A stretch of 64,000 nucleotides of DNA from Sambucus nigra (GCA_949130495.1 OX422221.1:153183741-153247740); one strand, 5' to 3'. Positions 45,720-57,607 are shown, numbered from the stretch's first letter. A program made the numbers and translations. The notes: a model not told the origin generated them from the sequence alone.

Positions 45720-47580
45720 TTTATTATGAGGCTAACGTCTTAGGTGATGATTTCAGACCTTCATAACATCACTCGGTGGTGATGAGGTCTGAGCTCAGAT
45801 ACCTTAACAGATGACCTCACACCCTTAACATCATTAATTTGGTGAAATTTATTATGGGGATAACGTCTTAGGTGATGACCTCAGACCTTCATAACATCAC
45901 TTGGTGATGACGAGGTCTGAGCTCAGACACCTTAAAAGATGACCTTAGACCCTTAACATCATTAATTTGGTGAAATTTATTATGGGGATAACGTCTTAGG
46001 TGATGACCTCAGACCTTCATAACATCACTCGGTGGTGACGAGGTCTGAGCTCAGACACCTTAACAGATGACCTCAGACCCTTAACATCATTAATTTGCTG
46101 AAATTTATTATGGGAATAACGTCTTAGGTGATGACCTCAGACCTTCATAACATCACTCGGTTATGACGAGGTCTGAGCTCAGACACCTTAACATCATTAA
46201 TTTGGTGAAATTTATTATGGGGATAACTTCTTAGGTGATGACCTCAGACCTTCATAACATCACTCGGTGGTGACGAGGTCTGAGCTCAAACACCTTAACA
46301 GATGACCTCAGACCCTTAACATCATTAATTTGGTGAAATTTATTATGGGGATAACGTCTTAGGTGATGACCTCAGACCCTCATAACATCACTCGGTGGTG
46401 ACGAGGTCTGAGCTCAGACACCTTAACAGATGACCTCAGACCCTTAACATCATTAATTTGGTGAAATTTATTATGGGGATAACATCTTAGGTGATGACCT
46501 CAGACTCTTAACATCATTAAATTGGTGAATTATGAGGATAACATCTTAGGCGATGACTTCAGACCCTCATAACATCACTCGGTGGTGACGAGGTCTGAGC
46601 TCATACACCTTAACAGATGACCTCAGACCCTTAACATCATTAATTTGGTGAATTATGAGGATAACATCTTAGGTGATGACCTCAAACCCTCATAACATCA
46701 GTCAGTGGTGACGAGGTCTGATATCAGACACCTTAACAGATGACCTCAGACCCTTTACATCATTAATTTGGTGAATTATGAGGATAACATCTTAGATGAT
46801 GACCTCAGACCCTCATAACATCACTCGGTGGTGACGAGGTCTGAGCTTAGACACCTTAACAGATGACCTCAGACCCTTAACATCATTGATTTGATGAAAT
46901 TTATTATGGGGATAACGTCTTAGGTGATGACCTCAGACCCCCATAACATCACTCAGTGGTGACGAGGTCTGAGCTCAGACACCTTAACAGATGACCTCAG
47001 ACCCTTAACATCGTTAATTTGGTGAAATTTATTATGGGGATAACGTCTTAGGTGATGACCTCGGACCTTCATAACATCACTCGGTGATGACGAGGTCTGA
47101 GCTCAGACACCTTTATAGACGACCTCAGACCCTTAACATCATTAATTTGGTGAAATTTATTATGGGGATAACGTCTTAGGTGATGACCTCAGACCTTCAT
47201 AACATCACTCGGTGGTAACGAGGTCTGAGCTCATACACCTTAACAGATGACCTCAGACCCTTAACATCATTAATTTGGTAAAATTTATTATGGGGATAAC
47301 GTCTTAGGTGATGACCTCAGACCTTCATAACATCACTCGGTGGTGACGAGGTCTGAGCTAAGACACCTTAGCAGATGACCTCAGACCCTTAACATCATTA
47401 ATTTGGTGAATTATGGGGATAACATCTTAGGTGATGACCTCAGTTGCTCAGAACATCACTCGATGGTGACGAGGCCTGAGCTCAGACACCTTAGTAGATG
47501 ACCTCAGACTCTTAACATCATTAATTTGGTGAGATTAATTATGAGACTAACGTCTTAGGTATTGACCTCAGAGCCTAATT
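45720..47580 (+). repeat. Tandem array of about 15-16 units of 128 bp in Tat-A
   Basis: Each unit runs ACGTCTTAGGTGATGACCTC, AGACCTTCATAACATCACTCG, GTGGTGACGAGGTCTGAGCT, CAGACACCTTAACAGATGACC, then CTTAACATCATTAATTTGGTG. Anchors at 45735, 45863, 45991 and 46119 give a period of 128; a few units are shortened. Most units carry the perfect 14-bp palindrome GTCTGAGCTCAGAC. It lies between pol and the antisense ORF and has no long ORF. Confidence 0.93.
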
Positions 47581-47820
47581 ACAATTCAGTGGTGAAGAGA
47601 CCTAAGGCCAGAATTATTGACTGAGTATAAACAAGAACACTGCAACAAAATAATAGAAGAGATTGACATTCAGTAACAGGAAGAGATCATATGGCATTCA
47701 GAGACATTGATTACAAATATTCCTTACAAATATTCCTTACATAATATCAAGGTGTTACAAGTTACAAAATACAAATTTTTGTTACAAGTTAAATAAGACT
47801 AAAGGTATGAGCGGGTAATA
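47581..47820. other. Spacer between array and antisense ORF, Tat-A
   Basis: AT-rich; ACAAATATTCCTTAC is tandemly doubled near 47714-47742, once in Tat-B. No gene. Confidence 0.5.
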
Positions 47821-48093
47821 TTAACAGTCTCGGCTGGGTTGACTTGATCAGCGTTGGTCACCTCGGCCACATCATCAGCATGGTCTGTCCCTCCGAGCTC
47901 GGTCCCTCCCAGAGTTGCAGTCTCGGCTGGAGCAGCAGCTCGTCCTCCACCTCTTGAAGCGCCTGAGCAAATTGAGGGTCACCAAAGCCAAGACCCACAA
48001 AGTCAGAGGCCTTTAGGGTGCCGACCTCCTTCTCTCTGACTTCATCCCATTTGGTAGTGGCCTTGATACCCCTTTCAAGATATTCAAAGGCAC
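47821..48093 (-). pseudogene. Antisense ORF remnant in Tat-A
   Basis: On the minus strand reads FEYLERGIKATTKWDEV, then LKASDFVGLGFGDPQFAQAL and, after a 1-nt loss, another frame. It corresponds to the C-terminal part of the antisense ORF of Tat-B at 63301-63999. At 48093 the match to Tat-B ends, so the N-terminal coiled-coil portion was deleted in this copy. Antisense ORFs near the 3' LTR are known in Tat relatives such as Grande. Function here is unknown. Confidence 0.7.
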
Positions 48094-48246
48094 ATCATTG
48101 CCTTGGGAGCCCTAAAGGATAGCTAATGGAGCACGCATACCAAGCAAGCACGTTCTAGCGTGGACAGGTGTCATGTAGGTATTAGCTGGGATAGACAGGC
48201 CTCGGAGGGATAGTAATCCCCTAGACACTTTCTCTCGCAAATGACT

Positions 48247-48263
48247 AAGGGCTGGGGGGTGAT
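48247..48263 (+). other. Polypurine tract of Tat-A
   Basis: AAGGGCTGGGGGGTGAT directly before the LTR start TGGTATGCC. Confidence 0.85.
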
Positions 48264-49242
48264 TGGTATGCCCAAGTGTAACCTCGGCCTTGAGACACCA
48301 ACCTCGGCTTGGGCCGAGATATTGAACGACCCTAGATAAGCCATGGGCCCACGATATCATCCCTCAGCCTTAGTAAGGTCGGCCCAGGATGAAACTTCCA
48401 CCCGCATATTCAATGAACACTACGCGCACCACAGGCATCAACAGCATCCTCATATACCTGGGTATGGTAACCTCAGCCGAGAGTAGGCCGAGGTGACAAG
48501 AAGCCTTGGTAACCTTAAACATGGAACCAGTCCAACCTCGGCTTGGGCCGAGGTGATAAAAAGCCTTAGTAATCTTCAGCATGCTATATGTACAACCTCG
48601 GCTGGGGCCGACCCCAGCATAACGTCACAGCTGAGATCAGGCCGAGACTCCCTATGACACATCTCGGATTGAACGGACATCAAGCCTTTACAGCTCGGCC
48701 TCTCCCAGGCCGAGGTCATCCATCAATATGGCGACCGAGCATCTGTTGACATTTGGATAAGGACACATGGGCACAAATCAGTTGTAACAAGATTATTCTC
48801 CACACATGGGGACAATATTTCATCATCATTCCTTACAGGTGACAGTGAAAGATGGCACTCCCACATTGGTGAGGCTACCACACACATGCTCATTACATGC
48901 GTGGGGGGTACATTACACCCCCTAGGCACTATATATAGGGATCATCCCCTACCTTGCAAAGGGATCCTAGTTATTCAACCCTAGCTAAAACTCTATCTAA
49001 ATCTACAGTAGAGAGAGAAAGCTTGAGAGATTGTATCCATGGCCATTAGTGCCTTCATTCAGTGCTATTACTCACACACTCACAGTGGACGTAGGCCAGA
49101 TTGGTTGAACCACTTATATTCCGGTGTTTATTCCTCTTATCCTCATCTCTTTCTCTTATCTCTATATAACTGTGCTGCCATTGTTATTCTTATATTGAGC
49201 TTGGAAACACCTTATCTGGTGGTGCTGATTGCGGCATCATCA
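48264..49242 (+). repeat. LTR 2, shared by Tat-A and Tat-B (979 bp)
   Basis: Same length and layout as 38802-39780 with scattered substitutions. It is preceded by the Tat-A polypurine tract and followed by a Tat-B primer binding site, so it serves as the 3' LTR of one element and the 5' LTR of the next. Confidence 0.93.
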
Positions 49243-49245
49243 TTT

Positions 49246-49262
49246 TGGCGCCGTCTGTGGGA
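49246..49262 (+). other. Primer binding site of Tat-B
   Basis: TGGCGCCGTCTGTGGGA, identical to that of Tat-A. Confidence 0.88.
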
Positions 49263-49418
49263 AATGAGAAGCCATATCTTCCTCTTCTTCAGCTTGACCT
49301 CACCGGAGACTCTGGTGGTGAACCAGGAACCACCCCTTGCGTGGAGTTGTTTCACCATTGAAAGAGGTCCTTTAAGGTATTAAGCTCACTTGCTGCTCAA
49401 GCTCTTTATTGTTAACAC

Positions 49419-51075
49419 ATGGCACCAGAATTACCACCGCCTCTTCCGCCGCCCGGAGGTGGAGGGGCTAGTTCCAGTCAAGCTCCTCCCCAGTCCGAAA
49501 TGGAAGAGGTAGTAGCAGCCTTGAAATCTTTAGCTGCAACACAACAAGCCATGAAGGAGCAATTTGCCCAGCTCAGTCAAACCATGATGATGAGGCCACT
49601 TGAAGTCTCACCGGACATGATCACTCCGGCCGCAGTTCAGCCCCATCTTGACGCCAGGGGACCACCCCAGGCGTCAATGAAAGACCAGCCTACACCCCAG
49701 TGGAGGAGGGACGTTGCTGACCCTAGGCGCTTGCGCCGGGGGAGGCAGGGAAACCCTTGCCCAGAGGACAGGTATGATGACCTAGAAGCTGAAGAATCCC
49801 CAGAAGACTGCTGGGAGCTATATGAGGTGTCAAATGACACTATACGACCTCTTAGGCAGAGTCAAGGACGTGTCGTCCGAAGAAGAGATGAGGCCCAACA
49901 AAGAGGGTCGGCCTTTGATAGGTTGAGCAGAGGGTCGACCTTCGAGAGGCTGGTCCCGGTGAATGACCTAAGACACAGGCTATTAAGGTCGAGGAGCGCA
50001 GGATGCTCTCAGAGAGGGGGTAGGCAAGGTCGGACAGACTAAGGCTGACCCTATGGAGGAAGATCCAGGGAACATGAAGAGGTCAACAGTGAACGTGTTG
50101 TGGCTGGGGAACCCTCTGTCCATCGTAGGGAGGTGGCAGGGGATAACCTCGGCCAAGTTGATGACAGAAGACCCTGAAATGATTCTATCCAACGCCTTGA
50201 GGAGAAGATAGGAGACCTCATTAAAAGAAGGTACCCATTGAAGAAGGTTACTCAGAGGGCTCCCCATTTGTGGCTAGGATAGTGGGGTTCCCAACCCCAG
50301 CCAAGTTTAAGCCTCCTACAGTGACTCCCAAGTATGATGGCAGCACTAACCCTGTGCACCATATCGAGATGTATCAGTCGGCAACAGACATTTACTCGAT
50401 ACTTGATGAGATGAAGTGTAGGGCCTTCTCAGGGACATTGACAGGGGCCGCTCATAGTTGGTTTACCTCCCTTCCTAAGAACTCAATTGAGAACTTCAAA
50501 GGCCTGGCTGAGCAGTTCATCCACAATTTCTGCTTTAGGGTAAGACCCCAAAAGAAGACTACCCACCTATTGTATGTCAAACAGGCCAAGGGTGAGAGCC
50601 TAAGAGACTACATAGAAAGATTTAACAAAGAGAAATTGGAGGTGGAAGATTATGAAGCGAGCATAGCCATGACCGCCCTTATAGGAGACCTCCAGAAGGG
50701 GAAGCTACTGTGGAAATTGGCGGAAGACCCCCCAGGTCTATGGCGTAGCTGCTGGAAACCGCAGGGAAGGTGATGAATGCGGAAGAGGTGATGGCAGCCA
50801 AATATGAGGAGGAGAACCGCGGTAGCACTGGGAGGTCCCAAAGCAAGAAAGAGGGGAAGAAGAGGCCAGGATATGATAAGTTCTCTCATTACACTCCTCT
50901 GACTGTGAGCTGTGAGCACATACTCAAAGAGATTAAGACTGATCGGACTCTGAGGTGGCCTGAGAAACTGAAGGCCCCACCACATAAGAGGAATAAAAAT
51001 CTATGGTGTGAGTTCCATCAGGATCACGGCCATATCACAGATTGATGCTTCTCTTTAAAGGATGACATTTAGAAG
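49419..51075 (+). pseudogene. gag: gag of Tat-B, two frameshifts
   Basis: Starts MAPELPPPLPPPGGGG at 49419 and is open for 207 codons to TAA 50040 (CAA in Tat-A). One base is lost near 50245 (GAAGGTTACTC versus GAAGGATTACTC), another in the C run near 50730, so the gag core (50270-50773) and the zinc-finger part (50770-51045) are in different frames. The zinc finger CEFHQDHGHITD is followed by TGA where Tat-A has AGA. A stop TAG at 51070 precedes pol. Confidence 0.9.
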
Positions 51076-52693
51076 ATGATGAAATATGGAAAGCTAAGGA
51101 AGTACGTGGATGGCAAGGCTCTGAAGGGTGGAAGAGAAGACCCTAAGAAGAGAAGACATGACAGATGCCGTGGAGATGTCCCGGCCAGAAGGGATAAGGA
51201 TTCAGAGGGTGATGATGAAGACGACCCGGATCTTCCACCAAAGGATGAGAACACCCCGGTGAAGAGGGTCGGTATGATCTCATTTGGTGTTAGCACCATA
51301 TGTGGGGGATTTGCAGGAGGTGGATCTGAGGTAACCGATAGGAACGCTCATGTGGCAGAGGCCAGGTCAGTGGCCAAGCCTGAGGTTGTGAATCTATCGT
51401 CTTCCGATGCCGTGCAGAAGAGGAAGAAGGTGGACATGGACACCCTCGTAGTGGGGTTCTCCAGACTCAACTTCAAGGGTATCTTAGCCCCCTATGATGA
51501 CCCTTTGGTCATAACAACCAGGGTGTATGGGTGCGAGGTAGGGAGGATCCTCATAGACGGGGGAAGCTCAGCAGACGTGATGTTTTGGCCTTGTTTCAAG
51601 AGCCTGGGTCTTAGCAGGGAAAGGTTGGTGCCCTACCATCACCCATTGATAGGCTTGAGTGGTGAAAAGTTGCACCCCTTGGGCATGTATGAAATGGATG
51701 TACGGATGGGGGATGAGTGGAATAAGAGGCTAACCAAGAAGATAAACTTTTTTGTCATGTACGAAAATGTTTTCTCGGCCTACAGCCTCATCGTAGGAAG
51801 GGTGGCCCTCAAAGAGTTTGAAGTCGTGCCATCGAAGGTCCACCAGATGCTAAAATTCCCGACTCCTTATGGAGTAAGGGAAGTGCAAGGGGACCAGACC
51901 ACTGCGCGGGAGTGTTATTTCAACTCGGCCGAAGAGAGAGAGGCCCATAAGAGAGCAACCATAACTTACATCATTGACAATCTTGACCCAAGAGACGAAA
52001 CAAAATTGAAGAAGGGTGAGGCCGCGGAAGAGGAAGAATCCATCGTCCTCAATGAGGACGAGCCGGAAAAAACCGTCCAGGTCGGTAAGGCCCTAGAACC
52101 AGGAATCAAGGAAGAGCTGATAAACTTCCTCAGGAGGAGATAGAGTGTCTTCGCATGGAGTCATGCAGACATGCCTGGCATCGACCCTGAGATCATGAGC
52201 CACAAGTTCAACGTGGACAGAGATGCCAGGCCGATCAAGCAGAGACGAAGAGTGTACTCCAGGGAGAAGTATGATGTCATCCGGGAAGAGGTGAAAAAGT
52301 TAGAAGAGGCTGAGTTCATAGGAGAGGTCACCTACCCGTAGTGGCTCTCAAATGCAGTCATCGTGCCTAAGGCCAATGGGAAGTGGCGAATGTGTGTAGA
52401 TTTCACTGACCTAAAAAGGTCTTGCCCGAAAGACATATATCCCTTACCTAGGATAGACCAGATGGTGGACGCAACGGCAGGGCACGAGCTCATGTGCTTC
52501 ATGGACGCTTATTCAGGCTACAACCAAATCTTAATGGATGCTGAAGACTCTGAGAAGACAGCCTTCATTACTGACAAAGGGACTTACTTCTACAAGGTGA
52601 TGCCCTTCGGTTTGAAAAATGCGGGGGCAACATATCAACGTCTTGTCAATAAGATGTTCGAGGAGCAAATAGGTAAGACCATGGAGGTGTATG
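51076..52693 (+). pseudogene. pol: pol of Tat-B, part 1: protease and RT up to the insertion
   Basis: Protease ILIDGGSSADVMF is intact. After a stop at 52141 the RT N-terminus, missing in Tat-A, is present: MPGIDPEIMSHKFNVDRDARP, then after TAG 52339 the block WRMCVDFTDLKRSCPKDIYP with PLPRIDQMVD and MDAYSGYNQ. The frame ends in MEVYV at the Athila-like insertion, which splits the YVDD catalytic codons; GDD-equivalent codons resume at 59115. Confidence 0.92.
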
Positions 52694-52965
52694 TGATACG
52701 ACGCAAATATTGCGTATTTCATCCGTTAACCTATGCGTTATTAGCCCCCTCGGGTATCTTAATCCCTATATTTATGCTCGTTAACCAGACAACCTCGGAT
52801 TTCTATGTTAACATGTTTTGCAGGGGATAATTGAGCTTTTGTAGGTATTTGGATGCTTAGTATGAAGTTCGGATGCATTTCGATGAAGTTTCGTACGCAA
52901 CCACACGCGCAAGGGCATTTTATTCTTTTCACAGCTTGGGTACCTGGCCCGACATCTCACCGAAG
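52694..52965 (+). repeat. Inverted copy of the LTR U3 end (left arm)
   Basis: TGATACGACGCAAATATTGCG and onward matches the reverse complement of 58843-59114 and of 54133-54404 over 272 nt, about 95 percent by eye against the right arm. The match stops at CCGAAG; a short TCGGGTATCTTC piece, resembling a local LTR word at 53013, bridges to the LTR. Confidence 0.93.
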
Positions 52966-52977
52966 TCGGGTATCTTC

Positions 52978-54404
52978 TTTACTACAACACTTGACAAGAA
53001 ACCATAGCGGTAAGTCGGGTATCGTAAGAAATCCACAGGGAGTGATTAAATTTTAGATGTTAATTGTTTTAAGACTTCAAGAATAAAAGTGTAAAATAAA
53101 TAAATGAAAAGGTGATGGTTGGTTGTCGTGAATAAATAAAAAGAGAAGTTAACGCTAAATTAAAGTAAAGCGAGGATCGGGATCGCACACATGCATTCAC
53201 GGGCTAAACAACTACTAATTAGAATTAAGGTTCGAAAGCAATTTATTCGATCATTTTAAATTAAGCATAAACATCACGCAATAAGGAATTTACGCCAAAG
53301 TTGCGAGATTAAACATTTAACGGAAAATTGTCACACGCGGATTAAATTAGGATAATCGCAATAAACACTAACGTTGCTTGACAAAGAAAGTTAAACGCAT
53401 AATAATTCGACTATAATACGCGAGGTTTCAATTAAATGCAATTTTACACGAAACCTAGTTTTCGGAGCTCGGGGCCCGAAAATGGCGAAAATGAAATCCC
53501 GACCCTATTTATCTAGGGACTAAGCATGATTAAACTAAATTAAACTAATTAAACTGAGAAAACAAGAATTAAAGAAAGAAAACCTAATTATGAAAGCATG
53601 GAAACTATCTATAAAGTAAGGAAATAATGGAAAACAAACTATATTAATGCTAGAGGAGATAAATAGTTAACATACAATCCAAATGGTGTGTCAATCCAAG
53701 AAGAATGGAAGAAGAACCATCCAAAACCCTCAAAAACCTAACTATTCTAACCTAAAATCGTTCCTCTACTGATATATGGTCTTATTACAACAAAATTGGC
53801 TTATATAGTAAGTTGGAATAAAAATAAAGAAGAAAGAAAATAAGGCAATATATCTGCAGAAAACAGAGCATCGATCGATCGACCCCTTTGGTCGATCGAT
53901 CGACCTAGGCAAAACTTTGGCAAATCAGAAAGTTCAACCGATCGACTAGAAGTGTCGATCGATCGATCAAGCAGGGCAGAATGCAGCAGCCTACTGCATT
54001 CCTCTTCTTCTCTTCTCCTTCTCCTCTTTTGCTTCCTTGTTTTTCCTCTGCCGAGAATGCCGTAACTTCTTCGTTATGAATCGGAATCGCGCACCGTTCG
54101 CGGACACGCGAAGCTAGTGAGGAGGGCTACAACTTTCGTGAGATGTCGGTCCAGGTACCCAAGCCGTGAAAAGACTAAAAGGCCCTTGCGCGTGCAGTTG
54201 TGTACGAAACTTCGCTGGAATGCATCCGAACTTCATACTAAGCATCCAAATACCTACAAAAGCTCAATGAACCCCTGCAAAACATGTTAACAAAGAAATC
54301 CGATATTGTATGGTTAACGAGCATAAATATAGGGATTAAGATACCCTAGGGGGCTAATAATGCGTAGGTTAACGGGTGAAATACGCAATATTTGCGTCGT
54401 ATCA
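52978..54404 (-). repeat. 3' LTR of the Athila-like element, U5 end missing
   Basis: Matches about 57685-59114. Starts on the minus strand TGATACGACGC at 54404, after the polypurine tract. Contains the GATC palindrome cluster at 53870-53969. The terminal 75-80 nt seen at 57608-57684 are absent. Confidence 0.92.
53870..53969. repeat. GATCGATCGATC palindrome cluster, Athila-like 3' LTR
   Basis: Four palindrome copies after CTGCAGAAAACAGAGC and before a GCAG-rich segment, in the same order as the cluster in the Tekay-1 LTR. Confidence 0.88.
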
Positions 54405-54418
54405 CACCCCCTAACTTA
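54405..54418 (-). other. Polypurine tract of the Athila-like element
   Basis: Minus strand TAAGTTAGGGGGTG immediately before TGATACG. A 15-nt word including it, ACACCCCCTAACTTA on the + strand, recurs at 56237-56251. Confidence 0.85.
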
Positions 54419-56236
54419 CACATTGCTAGTCCCTAGCAATGAAATAGGAAACAACAAGAACTACAAGAAAACCAAAAGCTGGAGAAGGGACAAAAGTATG
54501 GTATAAAATCATAAAAAGATAAGGCCACTTTCGCGGGCGATACGATTGTATTTAGCGTATGCAATAAGCCGTTAAACCCCTAGGTTACCCTAGCGGACAA
54601 GTGTCGTCTCGTGAGGGTTTTCAGGGATGAAACCCATAAACATCATAAGTTTTCCTCAAAATATGCCCAACCCAACATGCGACAAACTCAACAACAATGA
54701 AAAAGATTTCAAACATGTTATTAGCATATTGAACGAATTCAAGCTAAAGTCTGTTGTTATTAACATGTTGAATGCACCTCATAGAATTGAAACTTAAACA
54801 TGTGGGAGGGGAGTGAGCATATGCAAAGTATGATTTGGTAAAAACTTAAATAAACCGGATAAACATAAAGGCATGCATTAAATCCTCACGGGCATTACGC
54901 TCAACAAATGAATTCACATGAAATAGGGAGGTAACACACGGGACATGCGGGCACAAGGAGTAAATGTAAATTGAAACTAGGTCGCACACATGTCACATAT
55001 GAAGAACGCTATATATAAAATGAAAAACTGTAATCTCAATGAAAGATACCACTCATCAAAAGAGGCGAAATGCATTTTCACAGATAATCAAAACTATTAT
55101 GACTTTTAAATTAAATGGACCCTAAGATCACATAGGACTTTATAGGGTTGTAATGTAGGCTATGCTAGGGTATGAAATGAAAGGTATATGTACGGATTCA
55201 AAGTGTTAGGAGATGAAAACTCGGGATAATGGAAAAATGCGGGCAATATCAAAAATGGAAAGTAACTTCCAAAAGGCATTAGATGTATCATTTGGAGAGT
55301 AATCAAAGCTTATTGAACACAACAAAGACTATAAACAACTTTCTCTTTTCTTTTCTTTTCTTCTTTTTCTCATGTTTTCTTTTGCTTTTTGCTTTCTCTT
55401 TTTCTTCATTTTTTTTAACTACTTTTTTTACTTTTCAAACTCTCATATGCCTAAATTGCAACCGACATCACAATAACAACATTCAATCCCAAGTATCATT
55501 CCAAACAAAGGTATGGAAAGTGTATGTATGGGCTAAAACTCCAATGCGGAGTTGGTTATGGGAATGGGGTTATGAAACGAAAGGTTATATTTAGGCTCAA
55601 AGGGGTTAACGAGGGTAAACATATAAGGGTGAGGTCAAGGCTAATATGGGTGATATATCAAAGAGGGCCTATGATCATTTCACAAAGTTTACGCAATTCT
55701 CAAGTCAAAACAATATATGAAAATCATGCTCAAGTAACACATTTCAAGTATGAACTCAATTAATGAACGGTCAAATGAAATAATAGTGAGATTACCAAAG
55801 AATTCAACGTTTTCAATGAGAAAAGAATAGTGTATAACACTCACAAACGACGAAAGGTACAAAGCTTACTCGGTGTAAGTATATACAATGCAAGAAAAGA
55901 TTATCGAGTTATAAAAATCTTAAACCAAATCAATATAACAAGGAAAGTGCATATGCTCATGGGATAAAGTTTAATTCATAAAGTTATTCACAATATCAAT
56001 GATTTGAGGAATAAAGTCTAATAACTTCTAAAATCGAGAACATGCATCATTGAGTTGTCTATTGGATCGGGCAATTATTGAAATTTATCATCGAAAACAA
56101 GGCAAAATGCCCAACAAAGGAGAAAAAAGAAAGAAAATATTTTTTGAAAATTTTCAAATTTTTCACAAAAAGGCATACTTAGTAACTAACAAGTAATCAA
56201 ATCCATGGACTACACATGAAATGGATAGAATATCCT
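54419..56236. other. Non-coding region of the Athila-like element
   Basis: Corresponds to the region between pol end and 3' LTR in Athila elements, where an envelope-like ORF may sit. Only chance frames are seen; a long T/C-rich tract is at 55340-55425. No gene is supported. Confidence 0.55.
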
Positions 56237-56251
56237 ACACCCCCTAACTTA
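56237..56251 (-). other. Internal second polypurine tract
   Basis: Minus strand TAAGTTAGGGGGTGT, identical over 15 nt to the terminal tract, preceded by GAGGACAATGCAACATT. A GGACAATG...GGGGG element after the coding region is common in Athila relatives. Confidence 0.6.
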
Positions 56252-56504
56252 AATGTTGCATTGTCCTCAATGCGCATTAAGAACACAACACAAAGAGAGG
56301 AAAAGAACGATATTACCCAAAATTGGAGAGATCTCCATAAGCATGAGTCCAATGAAATCTACAAAACAAGTTAGTACCAAGCATAGAAAAAACAAATAAC
56401 AAAAAGTTAACTAATTACACTAGACTAAATTAAAAGGAAAGAAAAATAGGAAAGAAAGAAAATTAAAAAGCTAACTATTTACAACCTACTATTTAGGCTT
56501 CACA

Positions 56505-57473
56505 CTAACTATACACTAGAAGTCTAAATAGTTGAGGGTCCACCCAAAGAGGGATTTGACTTTGAAAGATCAACGGTGGACCCTCCAAAGCGAACATGCC
56601 TCCCGAAAGATATGAATTCCGTTGGAACAACGGAAGGCATGTGGGCGGTGAAAAATGTGAACCATCGCCAATTTGAAATTTTGGGCGGACGATGGGGGAT
56701 TTGGATAACAAGGGGGACAAGAACACTAGAGGACCAAGAAAAATCGATTCATCTCTCAAAGGTTTTTCAAATGGAATGGGAGATGGTTCACACAAGAGGA
56801 TAACCTCCATCGAAAACAAGTCCGGTAAAGAGTACTCATCGGCAAAAAGTGTAGAAGTTTTAAAAGTTTCTACCGACTCACAGGAATCAACCGGTAATTC
56901 TAATGGTTAGATCACGGAAAACGAATATGGTGATGAAACAAATTCAATCTCAATCGATTCATCGTCGGAAGGAGATTGAATTTCGGGGGAGAAAGATGCA
57001 CACTCGATGAGAAATTCTTCGAAAAATTTAGGTGAAACACAAGTTTCCACCTCCTCGTTGTTTTGTGCATAAGAATTCATCTCATCGCAAAGTGCACCAA
57101 GTCTCATTCAAGCATCATTTAGGCTTGCCAAACCTTGGGAGTAAAGAAGCAAAGTTTCTTCCAAAGTAGGCTTCCTCGGCTCAAGAGCCTCGGACTCCTC
57201 ATTTGGTTGAAACTCGTCTTCGAAAGTAATGAAATAAGAATCGTCATTGGATTCGAATAATGAATCCAACTCAAGCTCCCAATAACGATTTTCATTCCGA
57301 TAAATGTTTTCAAGTCTTTCATTTTCAAGAAAATCTTGAAAATGGAAAACTTGAAAACTATCCCCAAAGTATGAATCATTAGAATAACCGTAATAACTAT
57401 AATAGTAGGACATTATTACCTCGTTGTTTATAGATGTAGAATCCGAGCAAGAAAGTGAGCAACCACGAATCAA
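56505..57473 (-). pseudogene. Single-frame 322-codon ORF with two stops in the Athila-like element
   Basis: Three open pieces, 57473-57111, 57107-56910 and 56819 down to 56505, are in the same frame and separated only by stops near 57108 and 56907 plus a short open gap. It starts about 115 nt after the primer binding site, where gag normally starts. The first piece is rich in Tyr, Ser, Asp and Glu (SYYYSYYGYSNDSYFGDSF) and ends PRKPTLEETLLLYSQGLASL, reminiscent of a segment in Athila gag tails; the rest is acidic and then Pro/Leu-rich. I do not recognise a known domain, and function is unknown. Confidence 0.6.
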
Positions 57474-57586
57474 AGTTTCTTAACGCTCAAAGTTTGCAAA
57501 TCCTGCAAAAAAGGTTAAAACAAAGAATACAAATACAAAAGGAAAAATGCTATGAAATAGTAAAACAACTACAATCTAAAACACAC

Positions 57587-57604
57587 TCCCCGGCAACGGC
57601 GCCA
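57587..57604 (-). other. Primer binding site of the Athila-like element
   Basis: Minus strand TGGCGCCGTTGCCGGGGA, three bases after the LTR end at 57608. This form is typical of plant Athila-type elements and fixes the minus orientation. Confidence 0.9.
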
Positions 57605-57607
57605 TTT

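Larger units (their letters stand above)
38802..49242 (+). mobile_element. Tat-A: Tat-lineage Ty3/gypsy element, left member of a tandem pair
   Basis: LTR 38802-39780, primer binding site, gag, protease, RT, RNase H, a second (archaeal-type) RNase H, integrase, a 128-bp tandem array, an antisense ORF remnant, polypurine tract and the LTR 48264-49242. The dual RNase H and the TGGCGCCGTCTGTGGGA primer site are marks of the plant Tat lineage. gag to integrase is one uninterrupted frame from 39957 to 45617 apart from 13 stop codons, so the protein layout is a single Gag-Pol. Left target 5-mer is tctat (38797-38801). The right LTR is shared with Tat-B. Confidence 0.93.

Noticed and set aside
45720..47580. 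128-bp array as a CRISPR array
   Set aside because: Head-to-tail units without unique spacers, inside a plant retrotransposon.
54406..54419. Reading the Athila-like element as a DNA transposon with 270-bp terminal inverted repeats
   Set aside because: The inner direct LTR copy, the primer binding site and the polypurine tracts all fit an LTR element; only the left end is inverted.
55283..55763. 103- and 79-codon frames in the Athila-like internal region as an envelope-like gene
   Set aside because: The first is a translated T/C-rich tract; the frames are on the strand opposite to the element and have no signal or membrane pattern that could not come from base bias.
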